Of a DNA stretch of 64,000 bases, positions 39,541-47,756 are shown piece after piece. This DNA comes from Halopseudomonas yangmingensis. Its GTDB lineage: Bacteria; Pseudomonadota; Gammaproteobacteria; Pseudomonadales; Pseudomonadaceae. The stretch's first letter is position 1. The number at the start of each line of letters is the position of its first letter. The notes below the pieces were generated by a model. It made no database searches. It saw nothing but the letters and a program-made list of their open reading frames with translations, and had not been told where the DNA came from. Position numbers and translations under genes: made by a program. The stretch covers positions 1 through 64,000 of the forward strand of contig NZ_FOUI01000001.1 in NCBI RefSeq assembly GCF_900114825.1, given 5' to 3'.

Positions 39541-40602
39541 ATGAGCCGTTTCTGGAGTCCCTTCGTCAAGGATCTGGTGCCCTATGTGCCGGGCGAACAG
39601 CCCAGGGTCGAGAACCTGGTCAAGCTGAATACCAACGAGAATCCCTACGGCCCCTCGCCCCGGGTGATCGAGGCGATCCGTGCCGAGCTGAACGACAGCC
39701 TGCGCCTGTATCCGGCGCCGAATGCCGATACTCTGAAGGCGGCGATTGCTGACCATTATGGTGTCGAGCCGAGCCAGGTGTTTGTTGGCAACGGCTCCGA
39801 CGAGGTGCTGGCCCATGTGTTCCATGGCCTGTTCCAGCATGGCCGACCCTTGCTGTTTCCGGATATCACCTACAGCTTCTATCCGGTGTATTGCGGCCTG
39901 TATGGCATTCAGGGCCAGCCGGTGCCGCTGGCCGAGGACTTCACCCTGCGGGTTGAGGATTATCGCCAGCCAAATGGCGGCATCATCTTCCCCAACCCGA
40001 ATGCACCGACCGGTGTGCTGCTCGGGCTGGAGCAGGTTGAGGCGATTGTTGCGGCCAATCCGGAGTCGGTAGTGGTGGTAGACGAGGCCTATATCGACTT
40101 CGGTGGCGAGACGGCCATCAGTCTGGTTGGCCGCTACGACAACCTGCTGGTGACCCAGACGCTGTCCAAGTCACGCTCGCTGGCCGGCCTGCGCGTCGGT
40201 CTGGCGGTCGGGCATGCGGACCTGATTGAGGCGCTGGAGCGGATCAAGAACAGCTTCAATTCCTACCCGCTGGATCGTCTGGCGATTGTCGGGGCGGTAG
40301 CGGCCTTTGAGGATCACGACTGGTTCGAGCAGACCCGTCAGGCGGTGATCGCCAGCCGCCAGCGTCTTACTGCCGAATTGGCTGAGCTTGGCTTTGACGT
40401 GTTGCCGTCGGCAGCCAACTTCATCTTTGCCCGACACCCGCAGCATGACGCCGCCACCCTGGCCCAGGGGCTGCGCGAGCATAAGGTCATAGTGCGGCAC
40501 TTCCGTGCGGCGCGTATCGAGCAGTTCCTGCGCATTACCATTGGCAACGAGGCACAGAACAAGGCCTTGCTGGCGGCGCTGCGGGAGTTGTTGGCGGACT
40601 GA
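39541..40602 (+). CDS. hisC: Histidinol-phosphate aminotransferase
   Basis: 353 aa, PLP fold type [14 protein letters not shown] at the N-terminus, [26 protein letters not shown] and the PLP lysine in [16 protein letters not shown] mark it as HisC rather than a general aromatic aminotransferase, supported by hisD directly upstream (5 bp). Last gene of the mla-murA-his run; a terminator-like hairpin follows after about 70 bp, belonging to the opposing tRNA gene. Confidence 0.95.
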   Translation: MSRFWSPFVKDLVPYVPGEQPRVENLVKLNTNENPYGPSPRVIEAIRAELNDSLRLYPAPNADTLKAAIADHYGVEPSQVFVGNGSDEVLAHVFHGLFQHGRPLLFPDITYSFYPVYCGLYGIQGQPVPLAEDFTLRVEDYRQPNGGIIFPNPNAPTGVLLGLEQVEAIVAANPESVVVVDEAYIDFGGETAISLVGRYDNLLVTQTLSKSRSLAGLRVGLAVGHADLIEALERIKNSFNSYPLDRLAIVGAVAAFEDHDWFEQTRQAVIASRQRLTAELAELGFDVLPSAANFIFARHPQHDAATLAQGLREHKVIVRHFRAARIEQFLRITIGNEAQNKALLAALRELLAD

Positions 40603-40672
40603 GGCGAGAGGCTTGCATCAGTCTGCCATGAGCGCAGGCTGTGTGGCTGTATTATGGTGAAATGCAGGCAAC

Positions 40673-40710
40673 AAAAAAGGCGATTCAGCTGCGGCTGAAT
40701 CGCCTTTCTT
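40673..40710 (-). terminator. Intrinsic terminator of the tRNA-fMet gene (possibly bidirectional)
   Basis: AAAGGCGATTCAGC (40676-40689), loop TGCG, GCTGAATCGCCTTT (40694-40707): a perfect 14-bp stem. Read leftward it ends in six T and lies just beyond the CCA end of the tRNA. Read rightward, CTTTCTTTAA could also stop transcripts arriving from hisC. Confidence 0.9.
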
Positions 40711-40715
40711 TAATG

Positions 40716-40792
<77 letters not shown>

Positions 40793-40804
40793 TCAGAGGT
40801 GGCC

Positions 40805-40832
40805 ATTCTATGGATTTTCAGGCTGCCGTCAA
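40805..40832 (-). promoter_or_regulatory. Promoter of the tRNA-fMet gene
   Basis: On the minus strand TTGACG (40832-40827), a 16-bp spacer and TAGAAT (40810-40805) end 12 bases before the tRNA 5' end at 40792. Both hexamers match sigma-70 consensus at 5 of 6 positions. Confidence 0.8.
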
Positions 40833-40943
40833 GGATTTATTTTGATTTCCATCTATTTAGCCTCACCCGTCAGGCTGAGTCGGAAAGTGCTGACTATGTG
40901 CTATCGTTGGCATTAATGCCTTGCCCCTGGTTGGTCTGACCTT

Positions 40944-42164
40944 ATGGCACATAATAATTCCAATACCGATAGTCAGCCTGATGCGCACCGGTTTTCCGCT
41001 GGCCGTTACTTGCAGCGCTGGAATGCCGAATTTGCTGACCCTGCGGTTGAACTGGTCTATCGCAAGCAGCGCGAGCCGCTCATGGTGCGGCAGTTACGCT
41101 ATACCCTGCTGTTGTGGGCTTTGCTGTTTTTGCTGTTCATGTTGCCGGACTGGCTGGCGCTGGGTGCTTCGCAGGCGTTTTTCTGGCTGGCAACCTATCG
41201 GCTGGTATTTGTTGCCTGTCTGCTGGGCGGGGTCTTGCTGCTCAACAAATATCCGGTTCTGGCTACCGATGGCCGTCTGGCCATGTGGCTGGCATTGCTG
41301 GGACATCCGTTCTTTTTCCTGTATTTCGTGCTGCGGCCGGACGTAACCGCCTGGATTCTTGGCGTGATCATGGTGTTGCAGATATCCGTGTTTCTCTATC
41401 TGCCCGGGCGGGTTGGGCTTTCGCTGTGGGTAGCCCTGTTTGGCTGGGCCGGATCGCTGGCCACTCTTGCAGCCCTGGGGATGGGCCCTGCCAAGCTGGT
41501 TGGTGTTGCCTTTGTGCTGGCCTTGCCGGCCGTGGTGGGGTACTACACGGCATTGCGATTGGAGCGCATGTTAAGGGGTGAATATAGCCTGAGACAGCAG
41601 GTGATGAGCAGTAATGCTGAATTGCGAGCCGAAATCGAGCGGCGCAAGGCGCTTGAGGCCGAACTGGAGCGTCAGGCCACAACAGATCCACTGACCGGGC
41701 TCTGTAATCGCCGGCACTATGAAGCGTTGTACGAGCGTGAGCTGAATCGTTGCAGGCGTCAGGGGACTGGCTTGTCGATAGCCATGCTGGATCTGGATCA
41801 CTTCAAGTCAGTCAATGATACCCACGGGCATGAGGTGGGGGACCAGGCGCTGGTGCATACGGCAGAGATACTGCGCGCCGGCTTGCGTTGCTCTGATGTG
41901 GTGGGTCGCTTTGGTGGTGAGGAGTTTATTCTGATGCTGCCCGATACACCGCTTGAGCAGGCCAGGGTGGTCGTGGAGCGGGTCATGCAGACCCTGCGCA
42001 GCTATCCGTTGTCAGGGGTTGAAGGTGGTGTGCGGATTACCGCTACGGTGGCGCTGACCGAGGTCAAGGACACTGACGGTAATTTGTCGGATACTTTAAA
42101 GCGGGTGGATGTTGCTTTGTATCAGGGCAAGGCTGCCGGGCGCGATCAGTTGGTGCTGTCCTGA
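40944..42164 (+). CDS. Membrane diguanylate cyclase (GGDEF), tandem copy 1
   Basis: 406 aa. A short hydrophilic N-terminus holds RWNAEFADPAVELVYRKQ. About six membrane segments follow (roughly 50-205), then a linker helix (EIERRKALEAELERQA) and a GGDEF domain (about 240-405). The active site GGEEF is intact (VVGRFGGEEFILMLP), and RCSD exactly five residues earlier is an inhibitory I-site. Expected to make c-di-GMP at the inner membrane; the signal is unknown. The next gene is a clear paralogue with the same layout. Confidence 0.9.
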   Translation: MAHNNSNTDSQPDAHRFSAGRYLQRWNAEFADPAVELVYRKQREPLMVRQLRYTLLLWALLFLLFMLPDWLALGASQAFFWLATYRLVFVACLLGGVLLLNKYPVLATDGRLAMWLALLGHPFFFLYFVLRPDVTAWILGVIMVLQISVFLYLPGRVGLSLWVALFGWAGSLATLAALGMGPAKLVGVAFVLALPAVVGYYTALRLERMLRGEYSLRQQVMSSNAELRAEIERRKALEAELERQATTDPLTGLCNRRHYEALYERELNRCRRQGTGLSIAMLDLDHFKSVNDTHGHEVGDQALVHTAEILRAGLRCSDVVGRFGGEEFILMLPDTPLEQARVVVERVMQTLRSYPLSGVEGGVRITATVALTEVKDTDGNLSDTLKRVDVALYQGKAAGRDQLVLS

Positions 42165-42206
42165 TCGTATGCCAGAAACCAGACAGTGAACTGCTGAGGG
42201 CTTGCA

Positions 42207-43481
42207 ATGCGGCCGGCTGCGGAAACGCTGGTTTCACAATTATGTTCGAATGCTGGTGATCAGGCTTCCTTGAAGGGACCCGAATGGCGAATATCACTCT
42301 GGCGCGGAGAGTTTCTCGACCCGCGCACTGAGACGGCCTACCGTCAGCATGTGAGCAGCATCACGGCGTTGCAGTTGCGCTGGGGATTGGCTGTTTGGGC
42401 ATTGTTGCTGCTGGTTTTTGCTCTGCCGGATTATTCCGCTCTGGGATGGTCTACCGACTTTGTTCTGTTGCTGGTCATGCGTCTTGCTGTGGTGGGCTGT
42501 ATTGGCCTGTTGTACTTGCAGGTGCGGCGCACACCCATGCATGCGGTCAATGGCGTGCTGACAACCCTGGTCGAACTGATAGGTCTGGCCGGTTTTATGC
42601 TGGTGTTCTTTCTAAGGCCAGAGATCGTCGGTTGGACTTTTGTGGTTGTTTTGCTGATGCTGTTCACCTTGTTTGTCGCCATTCCCAACCGCCTGGGTAT
42701 GGCGCTGGCGGTGGCTCTTTTTGGGGCAATAATAACTCTGGTGGCGATGCATCTGGTGCGTCCGCGAGAGCTGTTGGAACTGCTGGCTCTGTTTTTGATG
42801 TTGTTGTTTCCGGTTGCTACAGGCTGGATCAGTGCCTGGCGGGTACAGGTGCTGCAGCGCCAGCAATATGCCTTGATGACGTTAACCCTGCGCAGTAATC
42901 GCCAGTTGCAGGACGAGGTAGAGCAGCGACGGCTGCTGCAACAGCAGTTGCAGCGCCAGGCCAGTACCGATGCGCTGACCGGGCTGTATAACCGACATGA
43001 GTACGAGCGCCTGTTCGCCCATGAGCTGGCGCGCAGCCTGCGTGAACAGCGGCCGCTGAGTCTGGCGATTCTCGATCTGGATCATTTCAAACGGGTGAAC
43101 GACACCCATGGCCATGCGGCGGGCGATGAAGTGCTTCGCCGGGTGGCCCGGCTGTGCCGGGATAATTTCCGTGCAGTGGATATTGTCGGACGGCTGGGTG
43201 GCGAGGAGTTTGTCGTGCTGTTGCCGGATACCTCATTGGCTCAGGCGGGTGAGGTGGCGCAACGGGTGTTGGAGCAGTTGCGAGTAACGCCGATAGAGGT
43301 TGGAGAGGCGGTATTGCAGGTTACGGCGACGCTGGGCCTGACCCAATTGCAGCCTGATGAACGGCAGCTGGATAGTCTGTTGCAGCGTGCTGACCAGGCG
43401 CTGTATGCCGGCAAGGCGGCGGGGCGTGACCGGGTCGTGCTGGTGCAGGCCGATGGCAGCATGCAGATGTTGGTGGGCTGA
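42207..43481 (+). CDS. Membrane diguanylate cyclase (GGDEF), tandem copy 2
   Basis: 424 aa, the same architecture as the preceding gene: LWRGEFLDPRTETAYRQH, about six membrane segments including LRWGLAVWALLLLVFALPDY, a helical linker (QRRLLQQQLQRQASTDALTG) and GGDEF. Catalytic GGEEF is in VGRLGGEEFVVLLP, and RAVD five residues before it forms the I-site. The pair probably arose by duplication and has diverged strongly in the sensor half. Start chosen at ATG 42207; it lies 42 bp after copy 1, so they may share a transcript. Confidence 0.9.
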   Translation: MRPAAETLVSQLCSNAGDQASLKGPEWRISLWRGEFLDPRTETAYRQHVSSITALQLRWGLAVWALLLLVFALPDYSALGWSTDFVLLLVMRLAVVGCIGLLYLQVRRTPMHAVNGVLTTLVELIGLAGFMLVFFLRPEIVGWTFVVVLLMLFTLFVAIPNRLGMALAVALFGAIITLVAMHLVRPRELLELLALFLMLLFPVATGWISAWRVQVLQRQQYALMTLTLRSNRQLQDEVEQRRLLQQQLQRQASTDALTGLYNRHEYERLFAHELARSLREQRPLSLAILDLDHFKRVNDTHGHAAGDEVLRRVARLCRDNFRAVDIVGRLGGEEFVVLLPDTSLAQAGEVAQRVLEQLRVTPIEVGEAVLQVTATLGLTQLQPDERQLDSLLQRADQALYAGKAAGRDRVVLVQADGSMQMLVG

Positions 43482-43502
43482 GCCGGTTGCTATGATGCGC
43501 GC

Positions 43503-44558
43503 ATGCGCAAGATTATCCACATAGACTGCGATTGTTTCTTTGCCGCGCTGGAAATGCGCGACGACCCGCGCCTGCGCGGGCGTCCGCTGGCGGTCGGTGG
43601 TGACCCCGGCAAGCGCGGGGTGGTTGCCACCTGCAACTACGAGGCGCGGGCCTATGGGGTGCGTTCGGCAATGGCCTCGGCACATGCGCGCAAGCTGTGT
43701 CCGGGGTTATTGATAGTGCCGCCGCGTATGGCGGTGTACCGCGAAGTATCTCTGGTGATCCACGCCATCATGCTGGAATACAGCGAGCTGCTCGAGCCGG
43801 TATCGCTGGATGAAGCCTATCTGGACGTCACCGACAGCCGTGCCTGCCGCGGCAGTGCCACCCTGATCGCCGAGGAAATCCGTCGCCGGGTGCGCGAGAC
43901 CCTGGGTATTACCGTGTCAGCCGGGGTGGCGCCGAACCGTTTTCTGGCCAAGATTGCCAGCGACTGGAACAAGCCGGACGGCATCAAGGTGATTCTGCCC
44001 GAGCAGGTGGATGCCTTTGTCGCGGCGCTGCCGGTGGATCGGCTGCACGGGGTGGGCAAGGTCACGGCGGCGCGTCTGCATGCGCTGGGGGTGGATAGCT
44101 GTGGCGAGCTGCGGGTCTGGCAGCGTGAGCAGCTGCTGCGCGAGTTCGGTCGATTCGGTGAGCGGCTGTGGGAGCTGGCGCGGGGTATTGATGAGCGGCC
44201 GATGCAGGTCGAGCGCCGGCGCCAGTCGGTGAGTGTCGAGCATACCTTCGAGCGCGATCTGCCGGATCTGGCCGCTTGCCTGCAGGCCTTGCCGCCCCTG
44301 CTGGAGCAGTTGGCGCAACGACTGGGTCGGCTGCCCGAGCATTACCGGGCGTGCAAACCCTTTATCAAGCTGAAATTCGACGATTTTACCCAGACCACCC
44401 TGGAACAGGCCGGTGCGGCGATGACCCCGCAGGGCTATGCCGAGCTGTGCCGCCAGGCCTGGCCGCGCGGCGCGCGACCGGTGCGACTGATCGGCGTCGG
44501 GGTGCGGCTGGACAGCAACCTCACGCCGCTCGGTGAGCAGCTGTCACTGTTCGACTGA
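43503..44558 (+). CDS. dinB: DNA polymerase IV (DinB)
   Basis: 351 aa, Y-family. The catalytic acids are in IIHIDCDCFFAALE and SLDEAYLDVTDS. The thumb/HhH region (VDRLHGVGKVTAARLHALG) and little finger are complete. The C-terminus ends LGEQLSLFD, a beta-clamp-binding motif (QLSLF). Error-prone translesion polymerase. The 3' end overlaps the convergent hypothetical gene by 15 bp. Confidence 0.96.
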   Translation: MRKIIHIDCDCFFAALEMRDDPRLRGRPLAVGGDPGKRGVVATCNYEARAYGVRSAMASAHARKLCPGLLIVPPRMAVYREVSLVIHAIMLEYSELLEPVSLDEAYLDVTDSRACRGSATLIAEEIRRRVRETLGITVSAGVAPNRFLAKIASDWNKPDGIKVILPEQVDAFVAALPVDRLHGVGKVTAARLHALGVDSCGELRVWQREQLLREFGRFGERLWELARGIDERPMQVERRRQSVSVEHTFERDLPDLAACLQALPPLLEQLAQRLGRLPEHYRACKPFIKLKFDDFTQTTLEQAGAAMTPQGYAELCRQAWPRGARPVRLIGVGVRLDSNLTPLGEQLSLFD

Positions 44559-44981
44559 ACTGCAGGCCGGGCACAGGTGCTGCTGCTCGCGCTGACGCCA
44601 ACCCAGCTCGGCAATCCGCACGCGGGCCTTTTGCTGGCGGGTTGGCAGGTCATCGCTGTCCTCGGCGAGGAACTCGAAGGCCTGACTGGCAGCACACTGG
44701 TCACAGTTCACCGACCAGCCAAGAATTACCGAGTTGCTCAGATCCGGGCCGCTGGCCTGTGCGCTCCATTGGCCGGGCGGGTTGATCAGCTGGCGCACGC
44801 TTTCGACGCTCAGCAGCATGTCGAGGTTCTGACTGCCGCGCAGGGTACAGATCACCTGATCGCCCTTTTGTGGCGCGCCACCGTGGCCGGTCAGCTGGTA
44901 GCGACCGGGCGCCAGGGTGCGGCATTCGACCAGGGTATGGGCGGCAGTCAGGCTGCTGCGGCGAAAGTCGTGACGGGCCAT
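44544..44981 (-). CDS. Hypothetical protein with two CxxC motifs
   Basis: 145 aa from ATG 44981 (MARHDFRRSSLTAAHTLVEC). I do not recognise a named family. The C-terminal half has VNCDQCAAS and HLCPACSSVEQ, two CxxC knuckles about 50 residues apart that could bind one zinc. The N-terminal half looks like small beta-rich segments (GRYQLTGHGGAPQKGDQVICTL). No signal peptide or membrane segment. Codon use resembles its neighbours. Convergent overlap with dinB. Confidence 0.7.
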   Translation of the reverse strand: MARHDFRRSSLTAAHTLVECRTLAPGRYQLTGHGGAPQKGDQVICTLRGSQNLDMLLSVESVRQLINPPGQWSAQASGPDLSNSVILGWSVNCDQCAASQAFEFLAEDSDDLPTRQQKARVRIAELGWRQREQQHLCPACSSVEQ

Positions 44982-45120
44982 GGATGGGCTCCTGCAAGGG
45001 GGAAGGCTGGCATGATACTGCATGTGCGGATAAGGCAGAGCCGGGATGCGCCATCAGTCTCGGTGTTGGTGCTGCATTTCTGACCTGTCAGTCGCCTATC
45101 ATGTGGAGTTATCCCCTCAG

Positions 45121-45291
45121 GGAAACGCTGATCAAATAGCTGCTGTGCCAACGCAGCACCCGATGACCTGTTCCGGACACGCTGTAAATACGTCCCTGTA
45201 AGCTCGGCGATGCCCGTCCAGGGCATCGACGGTCCGCAACAGGTCAGCGGCTACCGCGTTCCTAAAGGTAGTGCAATTGATCAGCGTTTCC
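45121..45291. mobile_element. 171-bp MITE-like element
   Basis: The termini are a perfect 15-bp inverted repeat: GGAAACGCTGATCAA (45121-45135) and TTGATCAGCGTTTCC (45277-45291). Inside, TGACCTGTT (45164-45172) pairs with AACAGGTCA (45238-45246), and CGATGCCC (45208-45215) pairs with GGGCATCG (45221-45228), so the element can fold as nested stems. It contains no ORF. No clear target-site duplication is visible at the ends. It lies 43 bp upstream of the SDR gene. Probably a non-autonomous element mobilised in trans. Confidence 0.75.
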
Positions 45292-45334
45292 TGGTCGGGC
45301 AGCAATGACTTGACGACAACAACGGAGAAAAGAC

Positions 45335-46117
45335 ATGGGCGTGATGAATCTGTTTGATCTGACCGGCAAGGTGGCCCTGATCACCGGCGGCACCAAGGGG
45401 CTGGGCCTGCAGATGGCCGAGGCTTTTGGCGAGATGGGGGCCAAGGTATTTATCAGTGCCCGCAATGCCGAGGAGGTGCAGCAAGTGGTGGCGCGCCTGA
45501 AAGCTTCGGATATCGAGGCAGCCGGTATTGCCTGTGATCTGGGCAAGCTGGACAGCAACCCGGTGCAGGCCCTGGTAGATGCGGTGGAGCAGGCCTTTGG
45601 CACCGTCGACATTCTGGTCAACAATGCCGGCACCACCTGGGGCGAGCCGGCGGAGACGCACAGCTATGCCGGCTGGCAGAAAGTCATGACGCTTAACGTC
45701 GATGTGTGTTTCCTGGTGGCTCAGGAAGTGGCGCGGCGCTTCATGATTCCGCGGCGCAGCGGCAAGATCATCAATATCGCCTCGATTGCCGGTCTCAAGG
45801 GCAACCGACCGAATACCGGTGTACACACAGCGGCCTATAACACCAGCAAGGCGGCGGCGATCAATCTGACCCGCGTGCTGGCGGGTGAGTGGGGTGCCTA
45901 TAACATCAATGTGAATGCTATCTGTCCGGGCTATTTCCCGACCAAGCTGGCCAAGGGGCTGGATCATGTGGCGGATATGATCAAGCAGGGCACCCCGCTG
46001 GGCCGGGTGGGTGGCGATGATGATATCAAGGGCGCGGCGGTATTCTTCGCCTCCGAGGCTTCCCGGCACGTCACCGGTCAGGCGCTGGCGGTGGATGGCG
46101 GCAACTCGGTGGTGTGA
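45335..46117 (+). CDS. SDR family oxidoreductase
   Basis: 260 aa classical short-chain dehydrogenase. The cofactor motif is TGGTKGLG, followed by NNAG in DILVNNAGTTWG, catalytic Ser in NIASIAG and YNTSK (Tyr and Lys). The cofactor-specificity region SARNAEEV carries an Arg after beta-2, compatible with NADP(H) use. The sequence resembles FabG/RhlG/gluconate-dehydrogenase-like SDRs, but the substrate cannot be assigned. ACGGAG lies upstream of the ATG. It stands alone, behind the MITE-like element. Confidence 0.87.
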   Translation: MGVMNLFDLTGKVALITGGTKGLGLQMAEAFGEMGAKVFISARNAEEVQQVVARLKASDIEAAGIACDLGKLDSNPVQALVDAVEQAFGTVDILVNNAGTTWGEPAETHSYAGWQKVMTLNVDVCFLVAQEVARRFMIPRRSGKIINIASIAGLKGNRPNTGVHTAAYNTSKAAAINLTRVLAGEWGAYNINVNAICPGYFPTKLAKGLDHVADMIKQGTPLGRVGGDDDIKGAAVFFASEASRHVTGQALAVDGGNSVV

Positions 46118-46143
46118 TCGACAGACTGCGCCGGGGTAATCCC

Positions 46144-46584
46144 TCAGCGCAGTTTTTCCAGCAGTTCGCGGGCGGCCTGCTCGATGGCCGTACGGTGGGT
46201 TTCCTCCAGCTGCATCATCAGCTGTTCGAATGCCAGCCGCTGCTCACGGGGCAGATCCTTCCAGGCCTGGTGAGTAGGGATGTGTGCGGTGGCATCGTAG
46301 ATCAGGCTGAAGATGCCGTCGGGCAGGCTGCTGCGTTGCTTGCCTTGATAGTTGTCCAGCAGCACCTTGATGCGGATGCAGCCTTCAATCAGTGGCAGCT
46401 GCTCATCCAGCAGGCTACCGGCCAGAATCCGCAGGTCTTCCTGCAGTCTGTGGTTGCGCGCTTGAAGTTGTTCGCGGTTGTGTGCTTCGCGGCGCCATAC
46501 CTGACGCCAGAGTTGCCAGGCGTACAGGCCCAGCCCACCAATAATCAGTCCGCCAGCCAGCAGCAGCCAAAATGTACTACTCAT
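46144..46584 (-). CDS. DUF2489 domain-containing membrane protein
   Basis: 146 aa. One N-terminal membrane segment (WLLLAGGLIIGGLGLYAW) is followed by a coiled-coil-like stretch (EAHNREQLQARNHRLQEDL) and a helical cytosolic domain (LLDEQLPLIEGCIRIKVLLD) typical of DUF2489. Function unknown. It lies three bases after the LEA-type lipoprotein gene on the same strand, so the two are an operon. Confidence 0.85.
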   Translation of the reverse strand: MSSTFWLLLAGGLIIGGLGLYAWQLWRQVWRREAHNREQLQARNHRLQEDLRILAGSLLDEQLPLIEGCIRIKVLLDNYQGKQRSSLPDGIFSLIYDATAHIPTHQAWKDLPREQRLAFEQLMMQLEETHRTAIEQAARELLEKLR

Positions 46585-46587
46585 GTG

Positions 46588-47061
46588 TCAGCGCAGCCTC
46601 AGGTTGTCAGGGTTCAGCGTGCCGCGTTGCTCCAGATTGAGTCGCGGAGCCATCCACAGTCCGGTACGTATGTGTCCGTCAACGCGGTATTCGATGGGTT
46701 GCTGCTGGTCCACAAGGCGTATCAGGTCGCCAATGTGACGCCACAGGTTGGAGCGCACCTCTATATCGAAATACTCCGATCCGTAAGCCGGGACGTTGAA
46801 GTGCCGGTCGGATACGCCGGTGGCCAGTCGGGCATCGTTCAGGTGGATCTGGTACTGCATGCCTCGAATCGGCAGTGCTCGCGGGTTGGGATTGTCTACC
46901 CGCAGGCGAACCCGGAACTGCTGCTCCCACAGATTGCCCTTGAGCATCTGTACGTCAGCCAGACGCACATCCGGCTTGTCCCAGTGACCGCCAATACTGG
47001 CGCAACCGGTGAGCCACAGGCAGAGCATCAGGGTGCCAAGTGCCGGAGTTATTCGAAACAT
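46588..47061 (-). CDS. LEA type 2 family lipoprotein
   Basis: 157 aa from ATG 47061. A lipoprotein signal LGTLMLCLWLTGC with lipobox LTGC precedes a WHy/LEA_2 domain (VRLRVDNPNPRALPIRGMQY). After the Cys comes ASI, with no Asp at +2, so outer-membrane sorting would be expected. LEA_2 domains are linked to desiccation and stress proteins, but the bacterial role is unclear. Divergent from the repeat-bearing gene at 47152. Confidence 0.87.
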   Translation of the reverse strand: MFRITPALGTLMLCLWLTGCASIGGHWDKPDVRLADVQMLKGNLWEQQFRVRLRVDNPNPRALPIRGMQYQIHLNDARLATGVSDRHFNVPAYGSEYFDIEVRSNLWRHIGDLIRLVDQQQPIEYRVDGHIRTGLWMAPRLNLEQRGTLNPDNLRLR

Positions 47062-47151
47062 GCTGTTCCTCCCTGTCGGGGTGCCTGCTGTTGTTGTCTG
47101 GCAACCGCCGGATGTCCATACTACCTGCAATTGCAACAGAGGGAGTGTGCC

Positions 47152-47703
47152 ATGTCTGGATTACAGGTGATTTTTTCCGGCGAATTGTTGCCGGGGCAGT
47201 CCTTGGTCGAAGTGCGTGCGCGCATCGGTCAGCTGTTCCGTGTTGATGGTGAACGGCTGGACCAGCTGTTTTCCGGGCGGCGTATGGTGATCAAGCAGGG
47301 GCTGGATGCCGAGGCTGCCGAGAAGTACCGGCAGGCCATCGAGCGGGCCGGTGCCCGTTGCCTGATCGAGCCACTCGAGTCGCAGCTGGAAGCTCCAGTG
47401 CCTGCAATTCCTGCAGCACCGGAGGCCAGTGCAGCGACGACCCCCGCCCTCAGTGGTGAACGGCTGCAGGTGATACCGCGTGACGAGTATATGGCGGCCT
47501 TTGCCCATGTCGATGCGCCGGCGCTGGATGTGGCCCCGGTTGGCGCTGACATGCAGGATGAGTACGTTGAACCTGTACCCCTGCCGTTGGATCTGTCGGC
47601 TTTCAGCGTGGCCCCGGTTGGCGCTGATATGGGTGAGTTGCCACGCCCACAGGCTGATCAGGTGCCTTCCACTGACCACCTGTCACTGGATGACTCGCAC
47701 TGA
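47152..47703 (+). CDS. Hypothetical protein with N-terminal ~65-residue domain and APVGADM repeats
   Basis: 183 aa from ATG 47152, preceded by AGAGGGAG. The N-terminal part (about 1-68: QVIFSGELLPGQSLVEVRAR, then GRRMVIKQGLDAEAAEKYRQ) looks like a small alpha/beta module I have seen at the N-termini of several pseudomonad hypothetical proteins. The rest is Pro/Ala-rich and probably disordered, with two near-identical copies of VAPVGADM (at about 127 and 157), each following a short acidic or hydrophobic run. No membrane segment. Function unknown. Confidence 0.8.
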   Translation: MSGLQVIFSGELLPGQSLVEVRARIGQLFRVDGERLDQLFSGRRMVIKQGLDAEAAEKYRQAIERAGARCLIEPLESQLEAPVPAIPAAPEASAATTPALSGERLQVIPRDEYMAAFAHVDAPALDVAPVGADMQDEYVEPVPLPLDLSAFSVAPVGADMGELPRPQADQVPSTDHLSLDDSH

Positions 47704-47756
47704 TTATTCAGTTCAGGCGAGGTTGCCGGTTTTCCATTTAATTGTCCGGAGATGTG

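Noticed and set aside
46114-47703. Single 529-codon open frame on + covering the DUF2489 and lipoprotein genes
   Set aside because: Only its last 183 codons (from ATG 47152) look like protein; the first part is antisense to two minus-strand genes with clear features.
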